DNA of 64,000 bases from Rodentibacter sp. Ppn85 (GCF_001999335.1 NZ_MLHS01000040.1:21696-85695), one strand, 5' to 3'. Positions 40,622 through 49,840 are shown, counted from the stretch's first letter. Translations and numbers: made by a program. Notes: generated from the sequence alone by a model not told the origin.

Positions 40622-41989
40622 ATGTCATTTACGACAATTTTATCTACGATTGATAGCTTTATTTGGGGGCCGCCCTTATTAATTTTATTATCCGGCACAG
40701 GGCTTTATCTCACTTTACGTTTAGGTTTTATTCAAATTCGTTATTTGCCGCTTGCGATTGGTTATTTATTTAAAAAAGAACGTGGCGGAAAAGGGGATGT
40801 GTCTTCTTTTGCGGCGTTGAGCACTGCCTTAGCGGCAACCATTGGAACGGGAAATATCGTCGGTGTTGCTACGGCGGTACAGGCGGGCGGACCCGGCGCG
40901 ATTTTTTGGATGTGGTTGGTAGCACTGCTTGGTATGGCGACCAAGTATGCGGAATGTTTGCTTGCGGTAAAGTATCGGGTGAAAGATCGTCGAGGATTTA
41001 TGTCCGGCGGTCCGATGTATTATATTGAACGTGGTCTTGGGATTAAATGGTTAGCCAAAATGTTTGCGGTGTTCGGTGTCTTAGTGGCATTTTTTGGTAT
41101 CGGCACTTTTCCGCAGGTGAATGCGATCACACATGCGATGCAAGATACCTTTCATATTCCGGTGATTGTAACGGCGGTAGTCGTTACCGTTTTGGTAGCA
41201 ATGATTATTTTAGGTGGGGTAAAACGCATCGCAACGACATCGGCGATCATTGTTCCTTTTATGGCGGTTTCTTATGTTCTGGTGTCTCTCATTATTATTT
41301 TATTAAATTGGGAACGGGTGCCGGATGCTGTATTACTGATCATTCATAGTGCTTTTGAACCGCAATCCGCACTGGGTGGTGTATTAGGTTTTACAGTAAT
41401 GAAAGCGATTCAATCCGGCGTAGCCCGAGGTATTTTTTCTAATGAATCAGGATTGGGAAGTGCACCTATTGCCGCTGCCGCCGCACAAACACGAGAGCCG
41501 GTTCGTCAAGGTCTCATTTCAATGACCGGGACTTTTTTAGATACCATTATTGTGTGTTCAATGACAGGAATTGTATTGGTTATTAGCGGTGCTTGGAGCA
41601 ATCCTGAGTTTGCTGGTGCACTGGTGACCAATGCCGCATTTTCTCAAGGACTAGGTTCTTCAATTGGCGCAACGGTTGTGACTATTGGGCTATTATTCTT
41701 TGCTTTTACAACAATTTTAGGTTGGTGTTATTACGGTGAACGCTGTTTTGTGTATTTAGTCGGAACCCGTGGTATCCGTTTATATCGATTAGTATTTATT
41801 ATTTTGGTTGGAGCCGGTTCATTCTTAAAATTAGATTTGATCTGGATTCTAGCAGACATTGTAAATGGCTTAATGGCATTTCCTAACTTAATTGCCCTAA
41901 TCGGATTACGTAAAGTGGTAATTGAAGAAACGAAAGATTATTTTGCACGTTTGAAGATTCATCAACAGGATCAAGATGATGTAATTTAG
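40622..41989 (+). CDS. AGCS-family sodium:alanine/glycine symporter
   Basis: Inner-membrane Na-coupled amino-acid carrier. The start is ATG 40622 (MSFTTILSTIDSF) after GACGAGGAATCACA; an upstream in-frame ATG at 40568 lies in the riboswitch leader and was rejected. About 455 aa with some ten membrane segments. AGCS motifs are visible: SSFAALSTALAATIGTGNIVG, GPGAIFWMW, SGGPMYYIERGLG, RGIFSNESGLGSAPIAAAAA. The glycine riboswitch upstream argues that glycine is a substrate or signal; in other bacteria glycine riboswitches often control this family, letting excess glycine be handled. Confidence 0.92.
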   Translation: MSFTTILSTIDSFIWGPPLLILLSGTGLYLTLRLGFIQIRYLPLAIGYLFKKERGGKGDVSSFAALSTALAATIGTGNIVGVATAVQAGGPGAIFWMWLVALLGMATKYAECLLAVKYRVKDRRGFMSGGPMYYIERGLGIKWLAKMFAVFGVLVAFFGIGTFPQVNAITHAMQDTFHIPVIVTAVVVTVLVAMIILGGVKRIATTSAIIVPFMAVSYVLVSLIIILLNWERVPDAVLLIIHSAFEPQSALGGVLGFTVMKAIQSGVARGIFSNESGLGSAPIAAAAAQTREPVRQGLISMTGTFLDTIIVCSMTGIVLVISGAWSNPEFAGALVTNAAFSQGLGSSIGATVVTIGLLFFAFTTILGWCYYGERCFVYLVGTRGIRLYRLVFIILVGAGSFLKLDLIWILADIVNGLMAFPNLIALIGLRKVVIEETKDYFARLKIHQQDQDDVI

Positions 41990-42017
41990 TTTCTATAATG
42001 GAATTGAGAATTTTTAG

Positions 42018-42170
42018 AACCAAGCAAAACGCCATTTGCGTAAATTTAACGGTATCCCTAAAGCTCATTTTGAGCTGTATTTAAAGGAATGCGAATGGCG
42101 TTTTAATAATAGTAAAATAAAATCTCAAATTTTCATTTTAAAGCAATTGATTAAGGAGTATTTGATCTAG
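42018..42170 (+). mobile_element. IS1595-family (IS1016-like) transposase remnant, C-terminus
   Basis: The frame reads FNGIPKAHFELYLKECEWRFN and then basic residues to a TAG, the conserved end of IS1016/IS1595-type transposases. An in-frame stop at 42015 and no start show that only the last 50 codons survive. The bases just after the stop (TAGTTGTCTACTATAGCCC, to about 42184) look like a terminal inverted repeat of the element. The partner end was not found. Confidence 0.75.
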
Positions 42171-42187
42171 TTGTCTACTATAGCCCT

Positions 42188-42808
42188 TTAATTTTCAACT
42201 AATAGATCATCCAGATATTTCGCTTTTTGATACGCAGGACGTTGTTGCATAGTATCAAGATAATGCTGAAAAACAGGCTCCGGTTCAATTACTTTTGTAC
42301 GGAAAATGCCATACTCTAACAATTTTGTAAGTACAATATCCGCAATACTAAACTGCTCTGTACAAATATATTTTCTATCTGACAGATGATTTCTTAGGAT
42401 ATTTAACACCGTATCTAAATCTCCATATCCTAGGGCTTTTCTATATTCATCTTTTAGTCTCACTTGGGTGTATTTTTCCATAATCGCGGCTTCAAATGTA
42501 GCGGCGGTAAAAAATAACCAACGATAGTATTCCCCTCGATGGGTAGAATTTATTGATGGCGAGAGCGATTTTTCCGGAAATATATCTGCCAAATACATAC
42601 AAATTGCTGCGGCTTCAGTGATAACCGTATCGCCATGTTTTAATGCAGGAATTTTCCCCATAGGATTAACTGCCAGATAGCTTGGATTTTTAAGTGCCGA
42701 AAAATCCAATAAAACAGTTTCATAATTAGCACCACACTCTTCTAATGCCCAGCGGACAATACGTCCTCTAGAAAGTGGATTAGTATAGAAAGTTAAATTT
42801 TTCATCAT
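42188..42808 (-). CDS. Glutathione S-transferase family protein
   Basis: Cytoplasmic GST-like protein, possibly for detoxification of electrophiles. Of 206 aa, 1-78 form the thioredoxin-like glutathione-binding domain (FYTNPLSRGRIVRWALEECG, NPMGKIPALKHGD, ITEAAAICMYLAD, with the Glu-Ala/Ser pair that binds the glutathione gamma-glutamyl group). The remainder is the helical C-terminal domain (FSIADIVLTKLLEYG). Lies 103 bases downstream of the WYL regulator on the same strand, so it may be its target. Substrate unknown. Confidence 0.88.
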   Translation of the reverse strand: MMKNLTFYTNPLSRGRIVRWALEECGANYETVLLDFSALKNPSYLAVNPMGKIPALKHGDTVITEAAAICMYLADIFPEKSLSPSINSTHRGEYYRWLFFTAATFEAAIMEKYTQVRLKDEYRKALGYGDLDTVLNILRNHLSDRKYICTEQFSIADIVLTKLLEYGIFRTKVIEPEPVFQHYLDTMQQRPAYQKAKYLDDLLVEN

Positions 42809-42911
42809 TACTCCTAGCGTTGAAGGTTGTATTACATAGGTTTAAATACAAATCAAAAAAGCATTTGAGATTTGATGAAGACATGGTAAATACATTTTGT
42901 GTCATATACTG

Positions 42912-43610
42912 TCAGTAGTGTTTTTCAGGCACTATTCCTTCGTGCCGTCTCCATTTAGACAGTAGGCTGGAATGGCTTTGAGAATAGTTTTTTTCGAGTA
43001 ATGACATCTGTAAGATTCTATCTAAGCGAAAATGACGAAAGTCTTGCTTTAATTCACACCAAGCCGCAATAAGAACATTCTGATCAAAAAATCCAACTGC
43101 AATAGGTGAAATAATTCTTTCGGAAAAGGTATTATGTTTATTTTGGTAATGTAATAATATTTGCTTTTCTAAGCGTATTGCTTTTCGAATAGTCATTAAA
43201 AATTGATTTTGTTGTGGGACTTTCTTTTGACTAATAACCCACAACGGTGTGTTATGTAAATCACTTTTTTGTTGCGAGGGGATAATTGATGAAATTTTCA
43301 TTAGTGCGGATAGTGCTGAATTAGATAGATAAGTGTCAGTATGCTTGGTTACCCAGCGAATTCCTAGAATTAATGCTTCAAGTTCTTCTTTTGATAATAA
43401 ATTTGTTGGTAGGGAGAACTCTTTTCTTAACTGATAACCTATCCCTCTCGCCCCTTCAATCATCGCACCTTGGCAACATAACATATCAATATCTCTATAA
43501 ATTGTGCGTATGCTAACATTAAGCCTTTCCGCTAATATCTCAGCTTTAACCGGATAACGATAATTGCTAAGTAGTTGCAGTAAATTGAGTAGCCGTTGGG
43601 TTTTGGCCAT
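42912..43610 (-). CDS. YafY-type transcriptional regulator with HTH and WYL domains
   Basis: Probable DNA-binding regulator of the downstream GST gene. In 232 aa: N-terminal winged helix-turn-helix (RLLNLLQLLSNYRYPVKAEILAERLNV split over 6-32, then SIRTIYRDIDML), and a WYL sensor domain from about 140 (FFDQNVLIAAWCELKQDFRHFRLDRI). The length is close to the usual 230 aa of this subgroup. A 6-bp inverted repeat CATATC/GATATG lies 22-35 bases upstream of the start, and a related GTCATAT lies before the GST gene, suggesting self-control. Confidence 0.9.
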   Translation of the reverse strand: MAKTQRLLNLLQLLSNYRYPVKAEILAERLNVSIRTIYRDIDMLCCQGAMIEGARGIGYQLRKEFSLPTNLLSKEELEALILGIRWVTKHTDTYLSNSALSALMKISSIIPSQQKSDLHNTPLWVISQKKVPQQNQFLMTIRKAIRLEKQILLHYQNKHNTFSERIISPIAVGFFDQNVLIAAWCELKQDFRHFRLDRILQMSLLEKNYSQSHSSLLSKWRRHEGIVPEKHY

Positions 43611-43632
43611 TATTTTTTCTTATTCGTATTGT

Positions 43633-43645
43633 CATATCGGATATG
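43633..43645. promoter_or_regulatory. Candidate operator of the WYL regulator
   Basis: CATATC-G-GATATG, a perfect 6-bp inverted repeat close to the start of the WYL regulator gene. A similar half (GTCATAT) occurs near 42901 upstream of the GST gene. Short, so chance is not excluded. Confidence 0.3.
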
Positions 43646-43696
43646 GTTTAAACACATGCTTATTTGTTCTAGTTTTGACTATCGCTCATCAAAGCT

Positions 43697-43896
43697 AGTT
43701 CCAAACTTAATGTTATACTGCAACAAGCTCAATCAATTATCCCGATAAAAGTGAAAATGAAAGAAAATCTCCAAGCTTGAAAGTATATGTCGAACAATTT
43801 CAACCTAATAAGCAATTAGGTTCTTTAGGGGTTATTACTGGAAACGGAATTGGATGGATTAATGTGTTTTGTTGTAAAAATTCTAATCTTTATTGA
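43697..43896 (+). pseudogene. DUF4143 AAA-ATPase remnant, C-terminal end
   Basis: Two frames joined by a frameshift near 43771: first VILQQAQSIIPIKVKMKENLQA, then SLKVYVEQFQPNKQLGSLG. Together they match the nuclease-like C-terminal part of DUF4143 ATPases, where IIPIEVKA is followed by SLKVYVEKYQP. Only about 60 codons survive, with no start. A relic of a mobile or accessory gene. Confidence 0.6.
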
Positions 43897-43996
43897 TTTG
43901 ACAACACAATCATAATAAAAGACGCTTTGTGATCGTTTTCCCTTCTAGCCTTTCATAGTAACAATTTTTTATGAAAAGAAAACAAGTAATATTGGC

Positions 43997-44018
43997 AAAT
44001 GAGATCTAGATCATATTT
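43997..44018 (+). promoter_or_regulatory. CRP-like binding site upstream of raiA
   Basis: TGAGATCTAGATCATA within an AAA...TTT frame differs from the symmetric 22-base CRP consensus at two positions only (TGAGA for TGTGA, TCATA for TCACA). Centre at 44007.5, 129 bases before raiA. In E. coli raiA is also under CRP control. Confidence 0.65.
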
Positions 44019-44136
44019 TTTAATATTCCTATTTCTTGCATACAGAAATGACTTGAAAAAGCTCGTTGAGAGGACTATTTTGATATTGAATCAAACCGAA
44101 CCGAAAGGTTCTTAACAATGCAAAGAGGTAAATGTT

Positions 44137-44457
44137 ATGACATTAAATATCACCAGCAAACAAATGGAAATCACTCCTGCAATTCGTGAACATGTGGAAA
44201 ACCGTTTAGCAAAATTGGAAAAATGGCATACACAATTAATCAATCCCCATTTTGTGTTGAATAAAGTACCGAATGGTTTTTCAGTCGAAGCCTCCATTGG
44301 AACACCGCTTGGTAATTTAATCGCTACTGCGACGGCTGATGATATGTACAAAGCAATTAATGAAGTGGAGGAAAAATTGGAACGTCAGCTAAATAAATTA
44401 CAGCATAAAGGGGAATCCCGCCGTGCGGATGAACGTTTAAAAGATTCTTTCGATTAG
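44137..44457 (+). CDS. raiA: Ribosome-associated inhibitor A / hibernation factor
   Basis: Binds the decoding centre of the 30S subunit and inactivates ribosomes in stationary phase or cold. The 106 aa fit the YfiA/RaiA type (E. coli RaiA 113, HPF 95). Family features: [20 protein letters not shown], the LEKWHTQL loop, [24 protein letters not shown]. The short acidic tail ERLKDSFD favours RaiA over HPF, but the two are close. AAAGAGG before the ATG; CRP-like site upstream; uptake signal then terminator downstream. Confidence 0.9.
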   Translation: MTLNITSKQMEITPAIREHVENRLAKLEKWHTQLINPHFVLNKVPNGFSVEASIGTPLGNLIATATADDMYKAINEVEEKLERQLNKLQHKGESRRADERLKDSFD

Positions 44458-44490
44458 AAAGTGCGGTCATTTTTAATGACATTTTCTAAA

Positions 44491-44522
44491 AAAAATGCCG
44501 AGGTAAGAACCTTGGCATTTTT
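44491..44522. terminator. Terminator between raiA and MHS transporter gene
   Basis: 14-bp stem AAAAATGCCGAGGT/ACCTTGGCATTTTT with one G-T pair and loop AAGA, then TTGTTT. A-rich on the other side, so it can serve both convergent genes. Confidence 0.85.
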
Positions 44523-44534
44523 GTTTATAAGATA

Positions 44535-45851
44535 TTAGATCCGAGTTAAATCAATGTTTTTTGTTTCTTTTGACGCAAGCAATGCCAACAATGTCATTAA
44601 TGCATTAATTGCTAAATAAATTCCTACCCCCATGACACCAAATAATGCATTGATTTTTAATGAAATCATTGCCGCAACCGTTGCACCGATAATAGAGGCT
44701 AAGTTATAAGCAAGAGAAGCCCCGGAATAGCGCACTTCGGTTGGAAATAATTCGGGTAATAGTGCCGCCATCGGTCCAAAAGTCATTCCCATGATTGCCA
44801 TACCGATGATAAGGAAGGCGAATACGCTGGTTGGAGTACCGTTTTGTAAGAATAGCGGCATAGATAATCCGAGTAAGCCAATGATGAGAGTGACCCAAAT
44901 CAGCCATTTACGACGCCCGATTTTATCTGCATAGATACCGGAAATACTGATAAAAATACCGAAAACAATAGCGCTGATTAATAATAAACCTGTAAACGTA
45001 TTTGCCGGAATGCCTAACCCGAGAGGATGACCGGCTTCGGAAAGATTCGGTGCAGTGCGTGAATATGCCTGTGCAAAGGCGGTCATAATATAGAAAAGTG
45101 AATAGGTTGCAACCATAATGAATGTGCCAATCACCATGGGTTTTAAGTGTTTGGTAAATACGACACTCACCGGGGCATTTAATTTTTTGCCTTTTTGTTC
45201 CGCTTCAATGAAAACATGGCTTTCGTGTAAGGTTAAACGGACGTATAAGCCAACAAAAACTAATAATACGGAAGAGATAAAGGGAATTCGCCAAGCCCAT
45301 TCAACGAGCGCTTCTTGTCCCCAAAAATAGCTCACTAAGAAGAAAGTTCCGTTGGCGACAAATAAACCAATAGGTGCGCCTAATTGTGGAAACGTACCGT
45401 ACCATGCACGTTTGCCTTCCGGGGCATTTTCTGTTGCCACTAAAGCCGCACCACCCCATTCTCCACCAAGACCGATACCTTGTCCTACACGACAAATACA
45501 AAGCAAAATCGGTGCCCAAATACCGATTTGGGAATAGTTGGGTAATAAACCGATAAGCACGGTGGATCCGCCCATGAGCAAGAGGGAGGCGACAAGGGTT
45601 TTTTTACGTCCGATTTTATCTCCAAAGTGTCCAAACAATGCCGAGCCGATAGGGCGGGCAAAAAATGCCAAGGCTAAAGTGGAAAGGGAAAGAAGATCAT
45701 TTGAAAGGGGATCATCGCTATGGAAAAACTGGGTATTGAATACCAGTACGGCAGCTGCCGCATAGATATAATAATCAAAAAATTCAATTGCCGTACCGAC
45801 CATCGAGGCAAGCGCCACTTTCATCGGATTATTGCGAAGTTGTGCCGTCAT
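44535..45851 (-). CDS. MHS-type major facilitator transporter
   Basis: Metabolite:proton symporter of the MFS family 6 (ProP, ShiA, KgtP relatives). The 438 aa have 12 predicted membrane segments. Seen: SMVGTAIEFFDYYIYAAAA at the N-terminus, the loop 2-3 motif FGHFGDKIGRKKTLV, the family motif GEWGGAALVATENAPEGKRA, and the matching loop ADKIGRRKWL in the second half. The substrate cannot be assigned. H. influenzae has a close counterpart next to the men genes, as here. Confidence 0.9.
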   Translation of the reverse strand: MTAQLRNNPMKVALASMVGTAIEFFDYYIYAAAAVLVFNTQFFHSDDPLSNDLLSLSTLALAFFARPIGSALFGHFGDKIGRKKTLVASLLLMGGSTVLIGLLPNYSQIGIWAPILLCICRVGQGIGLGGEWGGAALVATENAPEGKRAWYGTFPQLGAPIGLFVANGTFFLVSYFWGQEALVEWAWRIPFISSVLLVFVGLYVRLTLHESHVFIEAEQKGKKLNAPVSVVFTKHLKPMVIGTFIMVATYSLFYIMTAFAQAYSRTAPNLSEAGHPLGLGIPANTFTGLLLISAIVFGIFISISGIYADKIGRRKWLIWVTLIIGLLGLSMPLFLQNGTPTSVFAFLIIGMAIMGMTFGPMAALLPELFPTEVRYSGASLAYNLASIIGATVAAMISLKINALFGVMGVGIYLAINALMTLLALLASKETKNIDLTRI

Positions 45852-45925
45852 ATTGCTTTCCTTAGAATGAGAAAATGTAAGATAAAAACTCTATAAATAC
45901 AAAGGTTTGAATCCTAACATTTCCT

Positions 45926-46669
45926 TTAAAGTTGAGCAATTTCTAAAATAAGATTCTCAAGTTTTTTCGCGAATAGGAGAGGTTTTTCTGAATGGGCATT
46001 ATGGCCTGCATTGGGGATCGTGGTTAAATTCAGGTGCTCGGAATGTGCAAGGGTTTGGAATTTAAGATCCCGTTCACCGCAAAAATAAAAAAAAGGTAAC
46101 GAACTTGACCGCACTTTTTCACGAAAATCGGGTTGTTTGGCGAGACTGGTGGCAAGTAGCATCTTTCCAATGTTAGCACCACAATTTTCTTTTCGCTTTT
46201 CAACGAGCATTGCCCGTTCGTGATCGGTTAAATGGGAAAATACGGGCTGTTTATACCAATCCTCCAACACATTTTCAGGGGATTCGGCAGTAAAGCGCAT
46301 TGCCCATTGCATATCATTTTGCCAACGTGCCTGTTTTTCCTCTTCCGTTTTTAAGCCTAAATTAGCACCTTCTAAAATCACTCCCCGTAAATGATTTTTT
46401 TCGATTTTAGATTGGAGTGCGTAATGTAAGGCGATACGCCCTCCGAGAGAATAACCCACGAGGAAATAAGGCTTATTCGGAATAGCTAAACGGATCTGTT
46501 TCGCCACATATCGGGCAGTATCTTCAAAGTTTGTGACTTCAATTTTTTTTGCATTTCCGTGGAAAGGCAAATTAAGGGAAACGCAGTGAAAGTGCGGTAG
46601 ATTTTCGATGACTTTTTGCCAATCCGATGAAGTACCGAGCAATCCGTGGAGAAAAATAATGTTTGTCAT
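45926..46669 (-). CDS. menH: MenH-type SHCHC synthase (alpha/beta hydrolase)
   Basis: Eliminates pyruvate from SEPHCHC to give SHCHC in menaquinone synthesis. The 247 aa have the alpha/beta hydrolase fold with oxyanion loop LHGLLGTSSDW, nucleophile Ser in VGYSLGGR and His in NAGHNAHSEKP. It lies 33 bases after menD on the same strand, which supports MenH over other hydrolases. Two uptake signals lie inside. Confidence 0.88.
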   Translation of the reverse strand: MTNIIFLHGLLGTSSDWQKVIENLPHFHCVSLNLPFHGNAKKIEVTNFEDTARYVAKQIRLAIPNKPYFLVGYSLGGRIALHYALQSKIEKNHLRGVILEGANLGLKTEEEKQARWQNDMQWAMRFTAESPENVLEDWYKQPVFSHLTDHERAMLVEKRKENCGANIGKMLLATSLAKQPDFREKVRSSSLPFFYFCGERDLKFQTLAHSEHLNLTTIPNAGHNAHSEKPLLFAKKLENLILEIAQL

Positions 46670-46702
46670 AAAATTAAAGGGCGTTGCGACACGCCCTATC
46701 CT

Positions 46703-48409
46703 TTATTCGCCAATCACAGCATAACTGATTTGTTCAATTAAACGCTTATAGATGTTGCTACCATCATTCGGGTTCGTTTTAATTTCAATAAGCGTTGTTT
46801 TACGACGGGTGTAGGCTTGTTTTAATATGCTGGTTAAATCCGCCCAAGTGTAGGGATGGGCGTATTTAATATCAAACATAGCCGCAATTTGTGAGAAATC
46901 GCCGTTATGCGGTAAGCGATAAAAACGATCTTTAACTTCTTCATCTACCGGTAATATATCAAAAATTGCACCGCCGTTATTGTTAATCACAAAAATAATG
47001 GTTGGTTGCGTAACGTTTTTGAAAAGTGCAAGAGAGTTAAGATCGTAGAGTGTTGAGGTATCGCCAATCATTGCTACAACGGGTTGATTTGTTCCTACAC
47101 CAATACCGGCAGCAGTTGCCAGTAAACCGTCAATACCGCTTGCGCCGCGGTTTGTGTAAATCGGATAGCCTTCAGGGAGTTTGGTGAGGGCATCTACAAG
47201 GCGCACAAATAAGCTATTGCCAAGGAACAAAATTCCATTGTAGGGTAACACCCGCTCAATATGATGGGCAAGGGAGGCTTCGTTTAAATTACCTCCCACC
47301 TGTTGTTCAATAAAACCGGCACAGAATTTTGACAAGGCAAGTGGTTCTAATAGCCAAGGTTTTTGGCGAAGCGGCGGATGAGCCCGTAGCCAATGATGAG
47401 CCTTTGCATTAAAACGAGTGTGCGTGTGATGATAAGGATCAACAGCTCTCGAGCCTTGTTCTACAATCCAGAATTCGCCTTTAAAAGCTTGTAAAAATTG
47501 ATTAATCCGTTTGCTGATAAAACGAGAACCAAACTGAATAACAATATCCGCTTGCAGTAATTTTTCGCGAACGGTTTGGTTAGCAAGCCAAATATCGGCA
47601 TAAGGGCTGCTGGGTTCAACTCCAGATTGAATGTCGGTCAATAAAATCCAGCCCATTGTAGTTGCCCAAGTATTAATGCCCATGGCTTGTTCCACCGGTA
47701 GTCGTCCTACGACAATGACTCCGCGTTTAGTACGCCAATGATCCCAGTTTTCATGCATGAGTACTTCTTGTTGTTGGGCTTCATGGGTTACCCATGGCTT
47801 ACTTTGTGTTAACCAATGCCGTAATGATTGTAACCAAGGATGGTTGTCTATAGCTTCTTCGGTCGCTTCATAAAGTGGTTCGGCGAAAGGTACATTAATA
47901 TGTACAACACCGCCTTGTTGCGTTTGCTGAAATACCGCTTGCTCAAGCAGGGAGATTAACCACTGTGCGGAATAGTCGATATTCGGTTTGGGTAAATTCA
48001 CGTTGGCAACAGGGTAGTCACCAAACATATTTTGCTGCAGGATGGCTTGATTTGCTCCGCACTCCCATAGTTCGGGCGGACGGTCTGCTGTTAAAACGAT
48101 GAGATCCACTCCGCTTTGGCGTGCTTCAATAATTGCCGGATAAAGATTTGCCGTTGCCGTACCGGAAGTAACAATGATTGCTACAGGGGATTGGGTGGAT
48201 TTGGCAATACCAAGAGCAAAAAAGCCTAAACCACGTTCATCAAAATGGCTGTAACAAGTAGCGCGACCGGTGTTTTGCAATCGCACTGCCTCAAGTGTTA
48301 AAGGAGTAGAGCGTGAGCCGGGCGCAATACAGAAATGAGAAACGCCTTGGCGCACCAAGGTTTCTAAAATCACTTTTGACCAACAACGATTAAACACGCT
48401 TACAGACAT
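46703..48409 (-). CDS. menD: SEPHCHC synthase
   Basis: Thiamine-diphosphate enzyme that joins isochorismate and 2-oxoglutarate with loss of CO2 in menaquinone synthesis. In 568 aa: N-terminal HFCIAPGSRSTPLTL, then GTATANLYPAIIEA, and the C-terminal ThDP-binding motif GDTSTLYDLNSL...NNNGG. Its first 10 bases overlap the end of menF, so translation is coupled. Menaquinone is the usual quinone for anaerobic respiration in Pasteurellaceae. Confidence 0.95.
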   Translation of the reverse strand: MSVSVFNRCWSKVILETLVRQGVSHFCIAPGSRSTPLTLEAVRLQNTGRATCYSHFDERGLGFFALGIAKSTQSPVAIIVTSGTATANLYPAIIEARQSGVDLIVLTADRPPELWECGANQAILQQNMFGDYPVANVNLPKPNIDYSAQWLISLLEQAVFQQTQQGGVVHINVPFAEPLYEATEEAIDNHPWLQSLRHWLTQSKPWVTHEAQQQEVLMHENWDHWRTKRGVIVVGRLPVEQAMGINTWATTMGWILLTDIQSGVEPSSPYADIWLANQTVREKLLQADIVIQFGSRFISKRINQFLQAFKGEFWIVEQGSRAVDPYHHTHTRFNAKAHHWLRAHPPLRQKPWLLEPLALSKFCAGFIEQQVGGNLNEASLAHHIERVLPYNGILFLGNSLFVRLVDALTKLPEGYPIYTNRGASGIDGLLATAAGIGVGTNQPVVAMIGDTSTLYDLNSLALFKNVTQPTIIFVINNNGGAIFDILPVDEEVKDRFYRLPHNGDFSQIAAMFDIKYAHPYTWADLTSILKQAYTRRKTTLIEIKTNPNDGSNIYKRLIEQISYAVIGE

Positions 48410-49695
48410 TCTTTCTCTCCATTATTATTTTTTTCTGCAAAAAGGGAAATTAATCCCGCTGCCTTACGTTCAATTTCTTGCCATTCGGTTAAGGGTTCAG
48501 AGCCTTCAACAATACCCGCACCTGCAAAGACTCGGATTCGATTGCCTTCAATAAATGCGGATCGGATCGCAACACAAAATTCTGAGTATGCTTCGCTCAT
48601 CAATCCTAAGGTGCCGGCATACCACCCTCGCTCAAAGGTTTCAATTTCCGACAAAATCATCCTCGCTTGTTGTTGAGGTAAACCGGAAACTGCCGCTGTG
48701 GGGTGAATTGCGCTAAGTAACGCCGAATCTTGGTAATGTGCGGTCAAATTTGCCCGAATTTTTCGGAGTAAATGCTGAACTTTGCGCAACGGTTTGAGTT
48801 CAACTTCACCTACATCAAAGGATTCCACCATAGGGTTGAGATTCTGTGAAATATCTTGAACCACAAGCCAGTTTTCATTCAAATTTTTTTCATCACTTAA
48901 TAACCATTCCGCTTGTTGCTGATTTTCTTGCCGGTTATTTGTAATTGGTGCCGTGCCGGCAAGGGCTTCGGTTAAAAACAGATTGTATTCACGGGCAAAT
49001 AAACGCTCGGGCGTTGAGCCGACAAATGTCGAATAAGGTTTTTCCGCCCATAAAAAATGATAGCAACCTTGATTTTGATTTTGGCTTTCTGCTAAAAAGT
49101 CATAGGGATTGATAGCTTGTTTTAAGTGAAAAACGGTTTCGTTGGCTAACACAAGTTTGGTCAGCCCGCCTTGTTTAATTTCATAAAGGGCTTGGTTTAC
49201 CCAATCGCACCAAATTCGTTTATTTGCCCGTTGTTCGGTATGTAATGGGGACTGCTTTGTCAATACACAAAGTGCGGTTGTTTTAGGCAAAGTTTTTAAT
49301 ATTGTTAATGCGTTTTGTGCTGAGGTTTTGCCTTCAACAAAACAGTTGATTGTAGTGCTATCCTCATTTTCTTGCAACAAAAGCTGAGGCAAAATAAATT
49401 GTCCGTTTCCCTGAAATTGTAAACCGCCGATAAGGGGAAAATTATATTCCTCAATAAATGTTTGGGCTAAATTCAGTTGGGAAAATGACCGCACTTGACC
49501 GATTGCGGCAAGGCTTTTGTTTTCATCACGAAAATGCAAATAAAATTGTGGATAAGTGCTTTGGGCTTTCAGCCATGCCAATAAATCGATATTGGTGATA
49601 TCCGTTCGGAAACACGCAATATCATTTTGTTTTTGTCGCAAATAATCCTCAATCTGCCGACTTAATTGGCTTGTCGCTTGCTCTAAACTATCCAT
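48400..49695 (-). CDS. menF: Isochorismate synthase MenF
   Basis: Converts chorismate to isochorismate, the first committed step to menaquinone. The 431 aa contain the chorismate-binding domain in the C-terminal half: FVGSTPERLF, TEALAGTAP, HLLRKIRANL, IHPTAAVSGLP, FERGWYAGTLG and the close GAGIVEGSEPLTEWQEIERKA. MenF is preferred over EntC because menD and menH follow. Two uptake signals lie inside. Divergent from the aminotransferase gene. Confidence 0.94.
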   Translation of the reverse strand: MDSLEQATSQLSRQIEDYLRQKQNDIACFRTDITNIDLLAWLKAQSTYPQFYLHFRDENKSLAAIGQVRSFSQLNLAQTFIEEYNFPLIGGLQFQGNGQFILPQLLLQENEDSTTINCFVEGKTSAQNALTILKTLPKTTALCVLTKQSPLHTEQRANKRIWCDWVNQALYEIKQGGLTKLVLANETVFHLKQAINPYDFLAESQNQNQGCYHFLWAEKPYSTFVGSTPERLFAREYNLFLTEALAGTAPITNNRQENQQQAEWLLSDEKNLNENWLVVQDISQNLNPMVESFDVGEVELKPLRKVQHLLRKIRANLTAHYQDSALLSAIHPTAAVSGLPQQQARMILSEIETFERGWYAGTLGLMSEAYSEFCVAIRSAFIEGNRIRVFAGAGIVEGSEPLTEWQEIERKAAGLISLFAEKNNNGEKECL

Positions 49696-49840
49696 TAGAT
49701 ATTGTTAAATTTATCGTAAAAATTGTTGGCTATTCTACCGCAGTTTGTTTGTTACAAAAAATTTTTTTACAAAATCTTTTCAAGATTGAAAATTCAGCGT
49801 AAATTAACCGCACATATCACAAAAAATAAAAGGAATCTAT

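Larger units (their letters stand above)
43611..44136. other. Intergenic region between WYL regulator and raiA
   Basis: 526 bases. Holds the candidate operator (43633-43645), a DUF4143 ATPase remnant (43697-43896), and a CRP-like site (43997-44018) belonging to raiA. No working gene seen. Confidence 0.6.
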
